Made by a program: the position numbers and the translations under genes
DNA from: Agroathelia rolfsii
Taxonomy: Eukaryota; Basidiomycota; Agaricomycetes; Amylocorticiales; Amylocorticiaceae
NCBI GenBank assembly: GCA_018343915.1
Contig: JABRWF010000001.1
Location: 2,418,001 to 2,482,000, forward strand
Reading direction: 5' to 3'
DNA length: 64,000 nt
Notes under the pieces: model-generated
Told to the model about the DNA's origin: nothing
The model's database searches: none
Seen by the model: the letters and a program-made list of their open reading frames with translations, nothing else
In this document: positions 34,794 to 47,490 of the stretch, in pieces
Numbering within the stretch: position 1 is the first letter of the stretch
How the letters are laid out: every line of letters starts with the position of its first letter

Positions 34794-35033
34794 GAGAGTT
34801 GTATAGGTTAGAAGATAATGTTGTTCAGTGTCTAGGTAAAGTAACTTGAAGGTTTCAAGTTATATAGACCACAGCCATCTGTAAGTGTAACAAGTAGCAT
34901 ACGCATATGCTTCCATGACACTTATGTAATTCGATTATGATGCCAGTTGCCCATTGTAAACACATTTGCAAATCATAAGCGCTAGCATAAGCTCTGGGGT
35001 ATAAACGTCTAATATTCATGTATGTATATAACA

Positions 35034-36165
35034 CTATGAACCAGGTGCAAGAATTTCGGTTTCGGTAGAGCCACTTGGACCAGCAGGTACAATGGTAGAG
35101 CTCGAACTCGAAGACGGGAGCTGCCAGGCGGGTATCGATGGCTTCTCTGGCAATGACGAGCCCGTGGAACTGGAGCCTGCAAGCTGCCAGGCAGGAATAC
35201 TGGGCTTTCCTAATGATATCGGAGGGGACGGCGAGGTTGGCATCACAGGACCTCTACTCAACAGAAGCGCCTTGAGAGACTTGAGCTCCTGTTGAAGCTC
35301 AGCCAAAGATTGCGACTGGCTCTCTTTTGTCTTGTCGATCATCTATGAAACGGTTAAAAATGAGTGACGCAATATGATAAAAATACAGTACCTTAGGCAA
35401 CATCTCGCGAACATTGTTAACCTCCTCACGGATCTCATTCAATTCATCCCTTGTCCTGATCTCGCCCTCGCGCATTTCTTTTACTGCGGCCTCGACGTCT
35501 TCGGTTGCCTTATCGACCTTTTCTTTTTGATCATCAATTGCTTCCCTAACAGCTTTAGTTTCTTCCCGCATGTCCTTCAACATAGCTTCTACAGCGTCGA
35601 ATTGGGCAGTTAGTGCATCTCTGTCGGCCTCGTATGCGGTGGAGGAGGGTGGTTGAAGGTGGGGTAATAGATATTTCTAAAAGCCTAGATCAGCCAAACA
35701 CGAGTAAAATAGCAGTAGATATAGATCTACTTTGAACAGGGAGACTGCCCCATAGGCAACAGTTCCGGAAACAACGAATGTAATCTAAGTATTGTGAGTC
35801 AGCAGAGTCATACAGGACGCATGTGAATATTCATTGCATACGAAGTAGTCTCTCCAGTCCCAAGGAGCAGAGGATGGTGGAACAACGTAGCCAGGCGGCC
35901 CATATGCTGGTGTTGTTGCATAACGAGGCTGGTAAGACGGGCCAGCCTGGTTGAGTGCAGCCTGTCTTGTGGCTTCGTCTATTTCAGACGGTGTTAGACC
36001 CTTGGCCTGCAGGAATTGGACTCGCTGCTCCAATGGGGAAGATTGAATCTGGCAAGAAAATAAGATAAAATGGGCAGAACATTAAACATTAAATCAACCA
36101 ACCTTTGGGTCTGCCAGGAAAGCAACTGCATTGCGAATGAGGTCCTGTCTGTCTGGGGAAGCCAT
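35034..36165 (-). CDS. Pex14: peroxisomal import docking protein
   Basis: Pex14 docks the Pex5/Pex7 receptors at the peroxisomal membrane. The start MASPDRQDLIRNAVAFLADP is the Pex5-binding N-domain; after an intron it continues QSSPLEQRVQFLQAKGLTPS. A Pro/Tyr-rich linker (YGPPGYVVPPSSAPW) precedes one membrane segment (ITFVVSGTVAYGAVSLF). A coiled coil follows (AVREAIDDQKEKVDKATEDV, ELNEIREEVNNVREMLPK). The C-terminal exon (about 35034-35342) contains KPSIPAWQL twice, 20 residues apart. Four or so short introns are seen. The start codon at 36163-36165 is 206 bp from the divergent start of mitochondrial EF-Tu. Confidence 0.9.
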
Positions 36166-36371
36166 GGCGTAGCTGTAAAGCACTTGCACACCGACCGTCA
36201 CTGTGCCCGGCAGTCCTCGGCCCAATGGCGATATAGCCGGTGGCAAGGACCGGAGTTCGGAAGTAAATATTTTGAGAAGCGAAGCAAGATCACGTGACTG
36301 CAAGCCCCATTTTTTGGGCTCTCTTCCGAGGGCTCCGCAACTCAAGCGTAGACTGTTACGACCATTCGACA

Positions 36372-38312
36372 ATGTGGGCCGCCTCTCGAGCTGTTACTCG
36401 CACCCTTTCTGTCCCAAAAGGTGCGCTATAACGCGAGTGGAATTGGCTGACAACGTGCTAACGCGACTTACAGCATCCCAAACCGCCTCGCTGAGGTCGG
36501 CATGGGCTCCCTCTAGAGCAGGCTGGAGTGCGCGCTTGAATTGACCGCAATAATTGAAGTATGCACTAACATTTCTTTTTCTCTTTTCTTGTAGTCTCTC
36601 TGCGTGGCTATGCTGAGGCTGCGGGCAAGTTCTCGCGTGCCAAGCCGCACATGAACATTGGTACCATTGGTGGGTGCCCGTCTACGAAATAGGGCGTAGG
36701 TATCAGCCTCTAACGCGTAATGCAGGTCACGTCGACCATGGCAAGACGACTTTGACTGCTGCCATTACGAAGGTTTTGGCCGACAAGGGTGCCGCTCAGT
36801 TTACGGACTACTCCCAAATTGACAAGGCCCCCGAAGAAAAGGCTCGTGGTATTACCATAAACTCCTCCCATGTGGAGTACGAGTCAGACACCAGGCACTA
36901 TGGCCATATTGACTGTCCTGGACACGCCGATTGTAGGTGTTAATGGTCGCATAGGGTGACATAGTTACTGACACCACTTGTGTTCTCCAGACATCAAGAA
37001 CATGATTACCGGTGCAGCTCAGATGGATGGTGCTATCATTGTCGTTTCTGCTACGGATGGTCAGATGCCTCAGACGCGTGAGCACTTGCTGCTCGCTCGC
37101 CAGGTCGGCATCAAACGCCTCGTCGTCTTCATCAACAAGGTCGACATGATAGACGACCCTGAGATGCTCGAGCTCGTAGAGATGGAGATGCGTGACCTTC
37201 TTTCGACTTACAACTTCGATGGAGAGAACACGCCTATCATCATGGGTTCGGCCCTTGAGGCTCTGAATGACGGCAAGGCCGAGATTGGTAAAGAGAAGAT
37301 TTCTGCTCTGGTCAAGGCCTGCGATGACTGGCTCGACCTTCCCTCTCGTATGTTATCGGCCTTAACTTCGTTGATGTGTATGATATTCACTCTCAAGTAC
37401 TATAGGTGACCTTGACAAACCGCTTCTCATGCCCATTGAAGGTTAGTCGTGACCGAGCATCAAACTTATATCTTTCTGTTCTTAACATATGTCCAGACGT
37501 TTTCTCGATTTCTGGTCGTGGAACTGTCGCAACCGGCCGTGTATGTACTTGGTCCCACCCCTTTTGGATATTACTTACTGTAATTCTTAGGTCGAGCGTG
37601 GTGTTGCTAACAAGGGTGATGAAGTCGAGATTGTTGGTCTTGGTGCAAACTTCAAGACTACCCTGACTGGTATTGGTAAGTGACGATGTGAATATGTCGA
37701 CTCAGACACATAATCTAACTCATCTGCAGAAATGTTCCACAAGGAGCTCGATCGGGTTTGTCCATGGAAGTATTCTACTGGGGATAGCCAGCTCATTTAG
37801 ATTGTATAGGGTGAAGCCGGTGATAACATGGGCTGCTTGCTCCGTGGTATCAAGCGTGAGCAAATCCGCCGTGGCCAAGTCATTATTGCCCCCGGCTCCA
37901 TGAAGGCCGTTACTAAGTTCCAGGCTCAGATCTACGTACGTGTTACGTTGTCTGCTCATGTGCGTTTGTTGATGTTGTGTACAGGTCCTGACAAAGGATG
38001 AGGGTGGTCGCTACACACCCTTCATGGAGAACTACCGCCCTCAACTTTTCCTCCGTACCGCCGATGTCACTACAGCCTTGACCTTCCCTGATGGCACCTC
38101 TGATGCCGCTACGAAGATGGTTATGCCTGGTGACAACGTCGAGATGGTTTGTACTCTCGTCCACGATGTCGCTGCTGAGGTTGGCTCTCGCTTCACTCTG
38201 CGTGAAGGTGGCAAGACCAGTAAGTATATACAAGGTTCCTCGTGAAGCAACACCCGCTAACCTGAATTTAGTTGGAACCGGTATCATTACTAAGGTTATC
38301 GAGGCCCTTTAA
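36372..38312 (+). CDS. TUF1: Mitochondrial elongation factor Tu
   Basis: The GTPase delivers aminoacyl-tRNA to the mitochondrial ribosome. Exon 1 (36372-36420) encodes [16 protein letters not shown], a basic amphipathic presequence. Exon 2 from 36595 continues [21 protein letters not shown]1 is GHVDHGKT, the switch region has KARGITI, G3 is DCPGHADY (split by an intron), G4 is NKVD and G5 is GSAL. Domain 2 starts near [18 protein letters not shown], and domain 3 ends [12 protein letters not shown] at the TAA 38310-38312. Intron 1 contains an internal alternative acceptor (36471-36473) that would lead to a stop. About seven introns in all. Promoter shared head-to-head with Pex14. Confidence 0.95.
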
Positions 38313-38734
38313 TTGACATCATGACCTCACACTGGCGCCTTGATGAACCGCTCACATCATACTCACGCATTCCATCATACCTTATAATACCATGCCCACG
38401 TTCTGTCCATCCCCACTCATCACTATTTTCAACACGTTATCCTAACGACTGTACGATAGTCGGCCACCATGCGAATGCATTGTTATTATACGTAGACATT
38501 CCAATGTTGAAGACATGAGTGGGTAGACCATAATGCAAGATTGATTGATTCACAAGCGTATGCGAAAATTGCGGAAAGATGTGCATGTTTGTGTGCTACT
38601 CTCTATCCGAAATGTGATGGTAGTTTTATCTTGGAAATCGGCATGAATCGGACCATATCCATACCATAACCAGCCACCAGCTCAGCCTACTTCATTCTTT
38701 GTTCGACCCTTGCCAATCGGTCGTCACTGCCACT
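38313..38734. other. Intergenic TUF1 / GCSH
   Basis: 422 bp with the TUF1 3' region and GCSH promoter. No further gene seen. Confidence 0.5.
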
Positions 38735-39611
38735 ATGCACTCCATCTTCAGACAGGCTGCCCGTACGCGTTGCTATGCTAGGCCCACTCTTACTGCTTGT
38801 AGGCAGAGCCCATTTGCTGTCTCGCAGTTACGCACGGTCGTTAGTGCGTACTTGGAAACATTTTACCGTCTATGCCGGACGCCATGTTGATATACTTGAA
38901 TTGTTCTCTCCTTGCTTGCGCTTTTTTGACTACACAGCAAAGAAATACACTGAAGAACACGAAGTCATCGCGTTCGATGATGAGACTGGCCTTGGCACTG
39001 TCTCTATCACACACTACGCTCAGTCATCACTGGGTGATGTCGTGTATGTAGAGCTTCCTTCTGCTGGCACTAAAGTTGAAAAGGGCGGTATGTGCCATTT
39101 CTTTAGTGTTATTCTTTTGAGTTCGACATTGCTCATGTATTGAATTTTTTATGTAGACCAAATTGGCGCTGTAGAAAGTGTTAAGGCTGCATCTGATATC
39201 GTTGAGTGACCTTCTCCCCCTTTTTCTATTACGCTAAGTCATTGATGAATGTTGTGCTAATTATTTTTAACCGATTACAGTATGCCCCTGTGTCCGGTAC
39301 CATTAAGGAGGTCAACGAGGCGCTCAACTCCCAATCCAACTTGCTCAACAAGGATCCTGAAGGCAAAGGTTCGTATGGTTTACCAACGAAATATCCATCA
39401 TTCATGTTCTTCTTGATCACTAATACACTCTTTACATTGTTCAGGCTGGCTATGCAAAATCGAGTTGTCGGATCCATCCGAGGTACGATGATGCTTCGCC
39501 GTCATTTTTTTTCTTTTTTCTTTTTAGTGGGTGTGATTGCTAACGAACATTGTCGCTTTGTAGTTGGACAACCTGTTAACGCACGAGGCATACAAGGGAA
39601 TCGTGCCTTAG
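38735..39611 (+). CDS. Glycine cleavage system H protein, mitochondrial
   Basis: The lipoylated carrier of the glycine decarboxylase complex, shuttling the aminomethyl group between P and T proteins. The presequence MHSIFRQAARTRCYARPTL is Arg-rich with no acidic residues. After an intron the mature domain begins TKKYTEEHEVIAFDDETGLG. The lipoyl-lysine motif is AVESVKAASDIYAPVSG (K in ESVKA). The C-terminus reads GWLCKIELSDPSE, then, after the last intron, LDNLLTHEAYKGIVP with stop TAG at 39609-39611. The start is the ATG at 38735 after atgcac context. Five short exons. All expected key residues are present. Confidence 0.94.
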
Positions 39612-39919
39612 GAACAATGCCATGATCTTTTTCTTCTTCTCCTCTTTCTCTTTCACCTACATCCTCTTGGTATTCAACATACGAAGTAGGTAAATTTGCC
39701 ACTAATTTTTGGTCTTGAAGTAGATGTTTAGACACGTAGCAATGATATTCCAATGTAGTTCCTCGGTTAGTGCGTATGCACGTAAAGACGGAAGCAGATC
39801 GGGTGTCTAGTCGATTCCAGTTGGTCATTTGACTCTAGGGAGAACGGAGAGTTGTATAGGTTACAGTGGAGCGAAGAGAGAAAATAAAATGTTATTGCGA
39901 GTACGATGTCCATGCTCAT
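39612..39919. other. Convergent intergenic GCSH / complex I subunit
   Basis: 308 bp containing the two facing 3' UTRs. Nothing else seen. Confidence 0.5.
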
Positions 39920-40379
39920 TCATGACGAGGGTTCATATTTGTACTTCTCGCCGCGTGCCTCCATGCGTTCCTTAGCCTCTTTAAGAGCCCAAGTTTGAAT
40001 GCTACAAGGAGAAAGAGGAGAAATTTAGTGAATAAAAGGGGTACGGGGAAATGTAAAGATGACTAGGGCACCTTGTATCGGGCTTGTAGTACAGCAGTAC
40101 TGTCGCCAGGCCCATAGAACCGTACATCCCAAGGTACCAGATATTTTCCCAGCTTTCCTTCACGCGCTTTTGGCCGGGTGCAGGGGGCTATCAGATGTGT
40201 CAGAATGGACGGCCAACGATACGCAGAAAAAGGATACAGTAACGCACTTTTTCACCGAACAACAAACCAGTGGGTTCGTTGTAGTGCGGAGCACCGTGGG
40301 ATGCATAGCGCCTGCCTGTGGGGCAGCGTGGCTTACAGCTAGGCGCCTTCAGAGCTCGCAGAGATGACGACGGAGGCAT
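39920..40379 (-). CDS. NADH:ubiquinone oxidoreductase ESSS-type subunit (NDUFB11-like)
   Basis: A small accessory subunit of the complex I membrane arm. Three exons were joined by eye. Exon 1 reads MPPSSSLRALKAPSCKPRCP, an Arg/Ser-rich presequence, then HYNEPTGLLFGEK. Exon 2, from about 40187, reads PPAPGQKRVKESWENIWYLG and continues into a single transmembrane helix (MYGSMGLATVLLYYKPDTS). Exon 3 reads IQTWALKEAKERMEARGEKY, ending KYEPSS with a TGA at 39920-39922. The order signal, NEPxGxLFGE, one helix, basic C-terminal helix is that of the ESSS family. Total about 110 residues, too short and split to appear as one long frame. An antisense open frame over it is a shadow. Confidence 0.82.
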
Positions 40380-40732
40380 GAGTTAACAGTACGGAGGGCT
40401 AATAGAGAGTGAACTTGACAAGAAGCGGAGGTAAACGAGACCGGCGTATGTAGGGCCAGTTTCCTAATGCGGCTTCCGGTGACGATGGTATTCGGAAAGT
40501 CTACCAGATGGCGCACCGCTTTCAAGATGAGTTGCCCTACATTATTTGAGTTTTGTTATTATTATCTCTGCATTTAGCATTGAGGAATAGTCCAATAGGT
40601 GGATGAATCAAGTTAAGGTATTGAAAGAACAATGCAAGATTCGAATGTGAGTAAGTAGGTATATACATTAGTCAGGTATAGTGTTGTATGCGTATCGTGA
40701 ACTTGGAAAGGAAATGACAGTCAGGTATATCT
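40380..40732. other. Intergenic complex I subunit / NatD
   Basis: 353 bp with the promoter of the complex I subunit and 3' end of NatD. AT-rich, no gene seen. Confidence 0.5.
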
Positions 40733-41716
40733 TTAAAGCATAAGTGAAAGGATTTCATAGTCGCAGTTGGCTTCTTCTTCTGATAGCTCCTCATCGGGTT
40801 CAACAAAGCTCGGGGAGGCCGGATCGAGTATGAATCTAAGTACATCAGGAAACGGCTATTTAAGAATTGAGAGCTGCGTGTGCTTACCCGTTACTTTTGT
40901 ACAGATTCATCGCCGTAGGATTTGCTGAAGAGAGGGGGAAAGCAGAGTCAGTAAAGGCAGACAGATAGTGAGAAGGATGATACAAACATTTCAGAACAGT
41001 CAACATAATCTTCTCCATCTGGAAATGTGAACCCAGCGCACGGAGCTGCTTAATCAAAAACTTTCCTATCCCTTGTCTTTGATACGAGCGACGAATTTGA
41101 AGCTCATAGCTTGACATATCCAACTGGAGTAAGCGTGTTTCTGATATATGAGACATGAGGGAACTTATACCAATATAGCAGAAGCTCGCCTTCTTCCTCT
41201 TCAAATTTGAACATCGAGTATCCAACAAATGCACCAGAAGGAGTACCGCGATCCGATTCCTCGCCATTGTTTTCATACACGAGGATAAACCGGGAGTTGA
41301 CGCTGAATATCTCCTTCCTCTTTTCCTTCTCAACCCACCCCAGCGACGATTTCGAGATTCTGTGATGAGCCAGGTGTTAGTAAGGATACCTCTGAGTTAA
41401 TAATAGAACATACAGGTCTCGCATATTTTCCTCTAACAGATCCCAGATCAACTTGCGCTGTTCTTGTGATAGGTTGGAGTTAACGAGGATCCTGACGTCG
41501 TAACTGTATGCGAGTAAATATCCACATCAAGTAAAGACGAGATGTGATAACCACATTTTCTTCTTGTATTGGTAGGTCGGAGAGATATGACGCTTCAGCT
41601 GGTTAACATTGGCCTATTGGGTTATGTGAGAGGCAGGGTCAGAACGCGACGGACAAACAACCACAGACTATTTTGGCCTTCTTCAAACGCTGCTGGAGCG
41701 TTATTTTTCCAGACAT
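40733..41716 (-). CDS. NatD N-alpha-acetyltransferase (Naa40-like), histone H4/H2A
   Basis: A GNAT acetyltransferase. The family acetylates the N-terminal serine of histones H4 and H2A. The N-terminus is MSGKITLQQRLKKAKI, then ANVNQLKRHISPTYQYKKK, then YDVRILVNSNLSQEQRKLIW, as in Naa40. The acetyl-CoA site is YQRQGIGKFLI (Q/RxxGxG). ALGSHFQMEKIMLTVLK and ANPTAMNLYKSNG form the typical GNAT C-half. The tail is acidic (EPDEELSEEEANCDYEI). Five or six short introns. The start ATG at 41714-41716 is head-to-head with RIO2, 301 bp apart. The terminal TAA is at 40733-40735. Confidence 0.87.
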
Positions 41717-42017
41717 AGTTTCTACCAATAGTATATTGTCGAGTTTGAATTAGTTTAGATGGTGCAGCATATAGGAGTGTTGTATGTGGATAGGATGTAA
41801 GTGGGTGTTTTGACGAGAGGATTCAAGTTGGAGTCGAAGGCGCGCGCTTAGCTTGACTGGCATGGATGGACCGCGTCTCGCATTTGCCCGTTTGCCGCGG
41901 TCCTCGGGACCAATATTTCTTGCAAATCTTCCTCATCCCATTTCTAGCCGTTACGCACTCTCGTCCACAGCAATCACTCTCTCCATATCTCTGCGGATAG
42001 AAGAAAACAAAAAAACC
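41717..42017. promoter_or_regulatory. Divergent promoter, NatD / RIO2
   Basis: 301 bp between two divergent start codons, so both promoters must lie here or overlap the 5' ends. No TATA box is obvious. Confidence 0.4.
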
Positions 42018-43850
<1,833 letters not shown>

Positions 43851-44129
43851 TTCTCGATTTTCTTCTCTAATTTCGTTGAGACCCGTAATTTTATGTATTG
43901 CTCGCACCAACTACCAACCACTTGATTTTGTATATGTTCCTATTTGTTAGTTTTGCACTTATGATGCGTGTATGCGCTGAAGCTGAAGTCTTCCTTGACG
44001 TAATACGATGTTTGCGTTACACTCTGTACGTTTCCCACGGTCACGAAGACACTGCTCTCTCTCAAACCCCAGCGTCCACCATCACCAACTGCTAATTCTC
44101 CTTCGCTGTCCACATTTAAACCACGCAAT

Positions 44130-44933
44130 ATGAGCAAAGCCGATCTTGAGACATACCAAGTCCAACTATCTCAAGTTGAACTCGCGATTCAGGCTGATCC
44201 TGACAATGCTGAACTGCTCTCGTTGTGCGCAGAGCTCCAAGAGCTTATCGAGCTCACGAAGGCGGCACTAGCACAAGCGGAGGCTTCTACCTCCTCATCC
44301 AAAGCCGAGACTTCGAAAAAGCAAACACATCAAGCGACGCCCTCCCAGGTCTGGGCCGCTGGAGACGAGTGCCTGGCGAAATACTCAGAAGATGGGCAAT
44401 GGTATCCTGCGCGAATCACCTCCGTTGGCGGCTCGACAGAGAATCCAGTGTACAGCATTGTATTTCGTGGATACAATACTGGTGATCTAGTTAAAGCGGA
44501 CGAGATCAGGCCATTGCCGTCCAACTCTTCCGCAAACACACCTGTAGTAGGCGCTGGTGCTAAGCGTAAGCTGACCAAGGCGGAGGAGGAGGAGAGAGAA
44601 CGTAAAAAGAAGAAAAACGAGAAGAAACTGGAGAACAAGGCTGCCAAAGCCAAGGAACAGACAATGAAGCAAGCCACTTGGCAAAAGTTTGCAAAGAAGT
44701 CGGAGAAGAAGGGTGTTCACATTGCAGGTATTGCGGGGACATCAATATTCAAAACGCCAGACAATCCTCATGGACGAGGTATGTGTACATCTCGCTTTTT
44801 TTGTATCGAAATGTAATTCCTTGTTCATTTCATTGTCTTGTTAGTTGGCGTCACAGGCAGTGGCAAGGGTATGACTGAGGTGGCGGCTGCGACAAAACAT
44901 AAATTCGCTCCCACCGATGACTCAAATGCATAA
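44130..44933 (+). CDS. SPF30/SMNDC1-like Tudor-domain splicing factor
   Basis: A homologue of survival motor neuron domain-containing protein 1, which binds symmetrically dimethylated Sm proteins and helps assemble spliceosomes. An N-terminal helical region (MSKADLETYQVQLSQVELAI) precedes a Tudor domain (WAAGDECLAKYSEDGQWYPA ... SIVFRGYNTGDLVKADEIRP) with the aromatic-cage pattern. A Lys/Glu-rich helix follows (EEEERERKKKKNEKKLENK). The C-terminal block KKGVHIAGIAGTSIFKTPDN, and after one intron VGVTGSGKGMTEV, is the SPF30 signature end. About 250 residues, stop TAA at 44931-44933. Single large first exon. Confidence 0.9.
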
Positions 44934-45889
44934 GATGGTCTGTCTTTCATTGATAGTACCGCACACCCATCCTCATTCTTGCAATATTCATTACTTTAGA
45001 CGATCACGCCATCCTTTCTACACGTCCATTTGTGGCGCCGTTTTACCAGCTGATCTGAGACGCACTAGCCAAGTGATGTGTCTTTTTTCTTTACATCTTT
45101 TGCCCGTGCCCATATCTCATCAGCTCCTTTCTACGTCCTGCTTGCTGGTATTTATTTGAACGGAGTATGGTGTGTGCGAATACGCACGGAGTACACATAC
45201 ATGACTTACAAGGCGGTGATGGACATGGTGGCAACTTGATGGATTTAGATAAGCATTTCCTTTTAAGTAATCGTAAAATTGCCTTGTAACTGATCGTGTT
45301 CTGGTCAATGTAATCTCTGTGATCCGTCTAATCAATCCAATTGTCTTGAAATATATAAGTCCATCTGAATCAGCGCCCATGTGACCGTAACCTCTGGAAG
45401 TTGCTTGAGGCGAATAGTGTCTTCGGTTTGGTGACTTTGACTTTAACTCTCGATGGAAGATTCCAAATTTGGCTTTTGCGTTTTTATTTTGTGCCCATTT
45501 CTTTTGACTTTTGGGGTGACCGTCAGATGCGGCGCTGCTGGATACTATCATATCTTTACCATGTCCGGTTGCGGTAATTGGATTATTTTTTTCTCCATGG
45601 CGGTGCATGTGACATGTTTCCAGACCGTGTATTGGAGACGTCCGATAGACACGACAAGGGTGTCGGTTGTCTTACAGTCCCTGGCATACGAGTAAAAAAT
45701 AAATTGAAAAAAGGTGTACTGACCCTGGCCCAGATTATTGCTCTCACTACCATAATACAACCATGGTTCGACCACCTCGGACTCCATTATTACACAGACC
45801 GCCCAGATGTCATTAAGACCACTCACTAAGGATTTTAATGCAGGGGCAACTTGGCAAAGACTCGCCGGTACTCACACCCCCAATAAGAA
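44934..45889. other. Intergenic, no clear gene
   Basis: About 0.95 kb downstream of SPF30. Several 80-160 codon open frames overlap on both strands with no domain and no splice-consistent extension. Confidence 0.45.
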
Positions 45890-46460
45890 ATGGAACAGCC
45901 TGTGAAAGAGAATCCTAGTCTTCCAACAATGTCGTCATCTGTCACCTACCATATGGAATTCGCTCCGCCGAGTTTTTACCAATCCAACCATATATTTTGG
46001 ATGAAGTCCGCCGCTCGACTTCTTCTATCCGTCATACGGAGATAAGATGTATTCACCGCCCTCCCTCATCTGGCGGTACCGAATCTCCTGCCAGTCAGAT
46101 GATGGCACTTCTTTCACACCGAGCCAGGGGTCGGCCATCTCGGATATGCCCCCTGTACGCGTTTTTGTCCCATGGGGCTCTCTGTCTCCATTTGCCGCTT
46201 TCACATGGACAAAAACAATACACGGTGTTGAGCACCAGCCAATAAACAATATTTTCCCACCGCCTCAGGCTTTTCAGCTAGAGAAACTAGCAGCATACCT
46301 GGCTTCTTGGCCGCACCATCCATTGATCAAAGAAAAGAAGAGAAATGAAAAAGAACCTGTTCATATCCTGGATCCTTCCAATTTAAATTGGTGTACTTTG
46401 AATCATCGATCTGTCCCGCAGCCTCTAACCATAATAATCAAACAGCTTCTTTTAGGATGA
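45890..46460 (+). pseudogene. Broken coding-like stretch, related-looking to the gene at 49380
   Basis: One frame from about 45890 reads MEQPVKENPSLPTMSSSVTY then HMEFAPPSFYQSNHIFWMK. A second frame, shifted by one base, continues PPLDFFYPSYGDKMYSPPS and runs to a stop at 46460. No GT...AG intron joins them. PTM-SSSVTYHMEF resembles PTLVPSSITYEFEF in the gene starting at 49380, allowing one gap. It ends 110 bp from the convergent end of the minus-strand gene at 46571. Either a degraded paralogue, a frameshift in the sequence, or chance. Low confidence. Confidence 0.25.
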
Positions 46461-46570
46461 TAAGCTTATTGAATCTCGTATTTCCTTTTTTTGTCTTCAT
46501 TCCTCGTCACCTTCATACGAGCATCGGACTATTTACGTAGTTGAAGTTGTTATCATGATTCAAAAAACAA

Positions 46571-47490
46571 TTACGCATGGTCTTGTAGCTTTTGGTCTAT
46601 ACTCTGGAATCCGGGCTCACTACTGCGACGGGCTCTTGCTTTGCGTAGGCTGTCGTTCTAAAAATAGACTCTACTTAGTCCTGGTTATCCCTATGAGTCA
46701 ACTTGAATGTTACTCACCGCCCTACGAATTTCTAGCAAGCGAACTTCGGCTTTATTTAAATCGTGTCTAAGGCCTGCTATCATAGCCTGCATTAAGTAAT
46801 CTCAATATCTGCATGCTTTTTGAGGATCAAGAAAATGTTCTTACCTTGGCAAGGGGCATGCTGAGGCCGCGGAATGGCTCCAAAGCACTAAAAGCGACGG
46901 GATAATACCCCAACTCCAATAGTTGCTCATGGAGTCGATCTGTATGTGCTGTGCAGGAAGCGATATAATTGTATTAGCACGGTATTCCTAGGTTCTGATC
47001 CACGCTTTTCTGCATTACCTTCAAGGGAAGCAAAATACGTGGCTCGCCTACTGGGAGCACTGCTGCCAATACTAGAAATATACATCGTTTCGTGCTTCAG
47101 GGCTTGATTGTCTCAGCCATGAAATCCAATAGGTCTGACTTACAGTTCATTCGGTGAGAAGATTAATTTCTCTAATGCATGATTCCACGATCGACGGGTT
47201 CGAAGTGGCATGGCCATACGCGTTGTGATTCGAGCGTATGGATGATCAACAAGTACAGCATGCGCATCTCCGCTGCCATCTCCCTCAAGCATACCGTCAA
47301 GCAAGGAGTTCAAAGTGAATTTCGTGGAGATTGGCGAGCTCTTAGATGAAGGGCATTTTGTATCCGCACCAGAGGAGAGGATGTTAGATACGGATAAGCC
47401 GGGTTGCAGAGATCGACAATTTTGCTCCATGCTAGCGCTAGCGGGCTCCTGGAGCGCAATTAGTTGGGAACGATTGGAATGATTAGACAT
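46571..47490 (-). CDS. Conserved Agaricomycete protein with LHEQL-RGL module (gene A)
   Basis: Function unknown. Exon 1 encodes a polar N-terminus (MSNHSNRSQLIALQEPASAS) and a middle ending ALEKLIFSPNEL, finishing at a gtaagt donor near 47142. The next exons give IGSSAPSRRATYFASLE, HTDRLHEQLLELGYYPVAFS, ALEPFRGLSMPLAKAMIAGL and RHDLNKAEVRLLEIRRA. A gtgagt donor after RRA and a tttttag acceptor lead to a last exon NDSLRKARARRSSEPGF ... LQDHA with TAA at 46571-46573. If the last intron is not removed, a stop at 46691 would apply. The module from RRATYF onward aligns without gaps to the gene at 49380. The predicted structure is helical; I cannot name a Pfam family. Confidence 0.68.

Noticed and set aside
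40059..40367. 102-codon plus-strand ORF
   Set aside because: Antisense to the three-exon complex I subunit gene.
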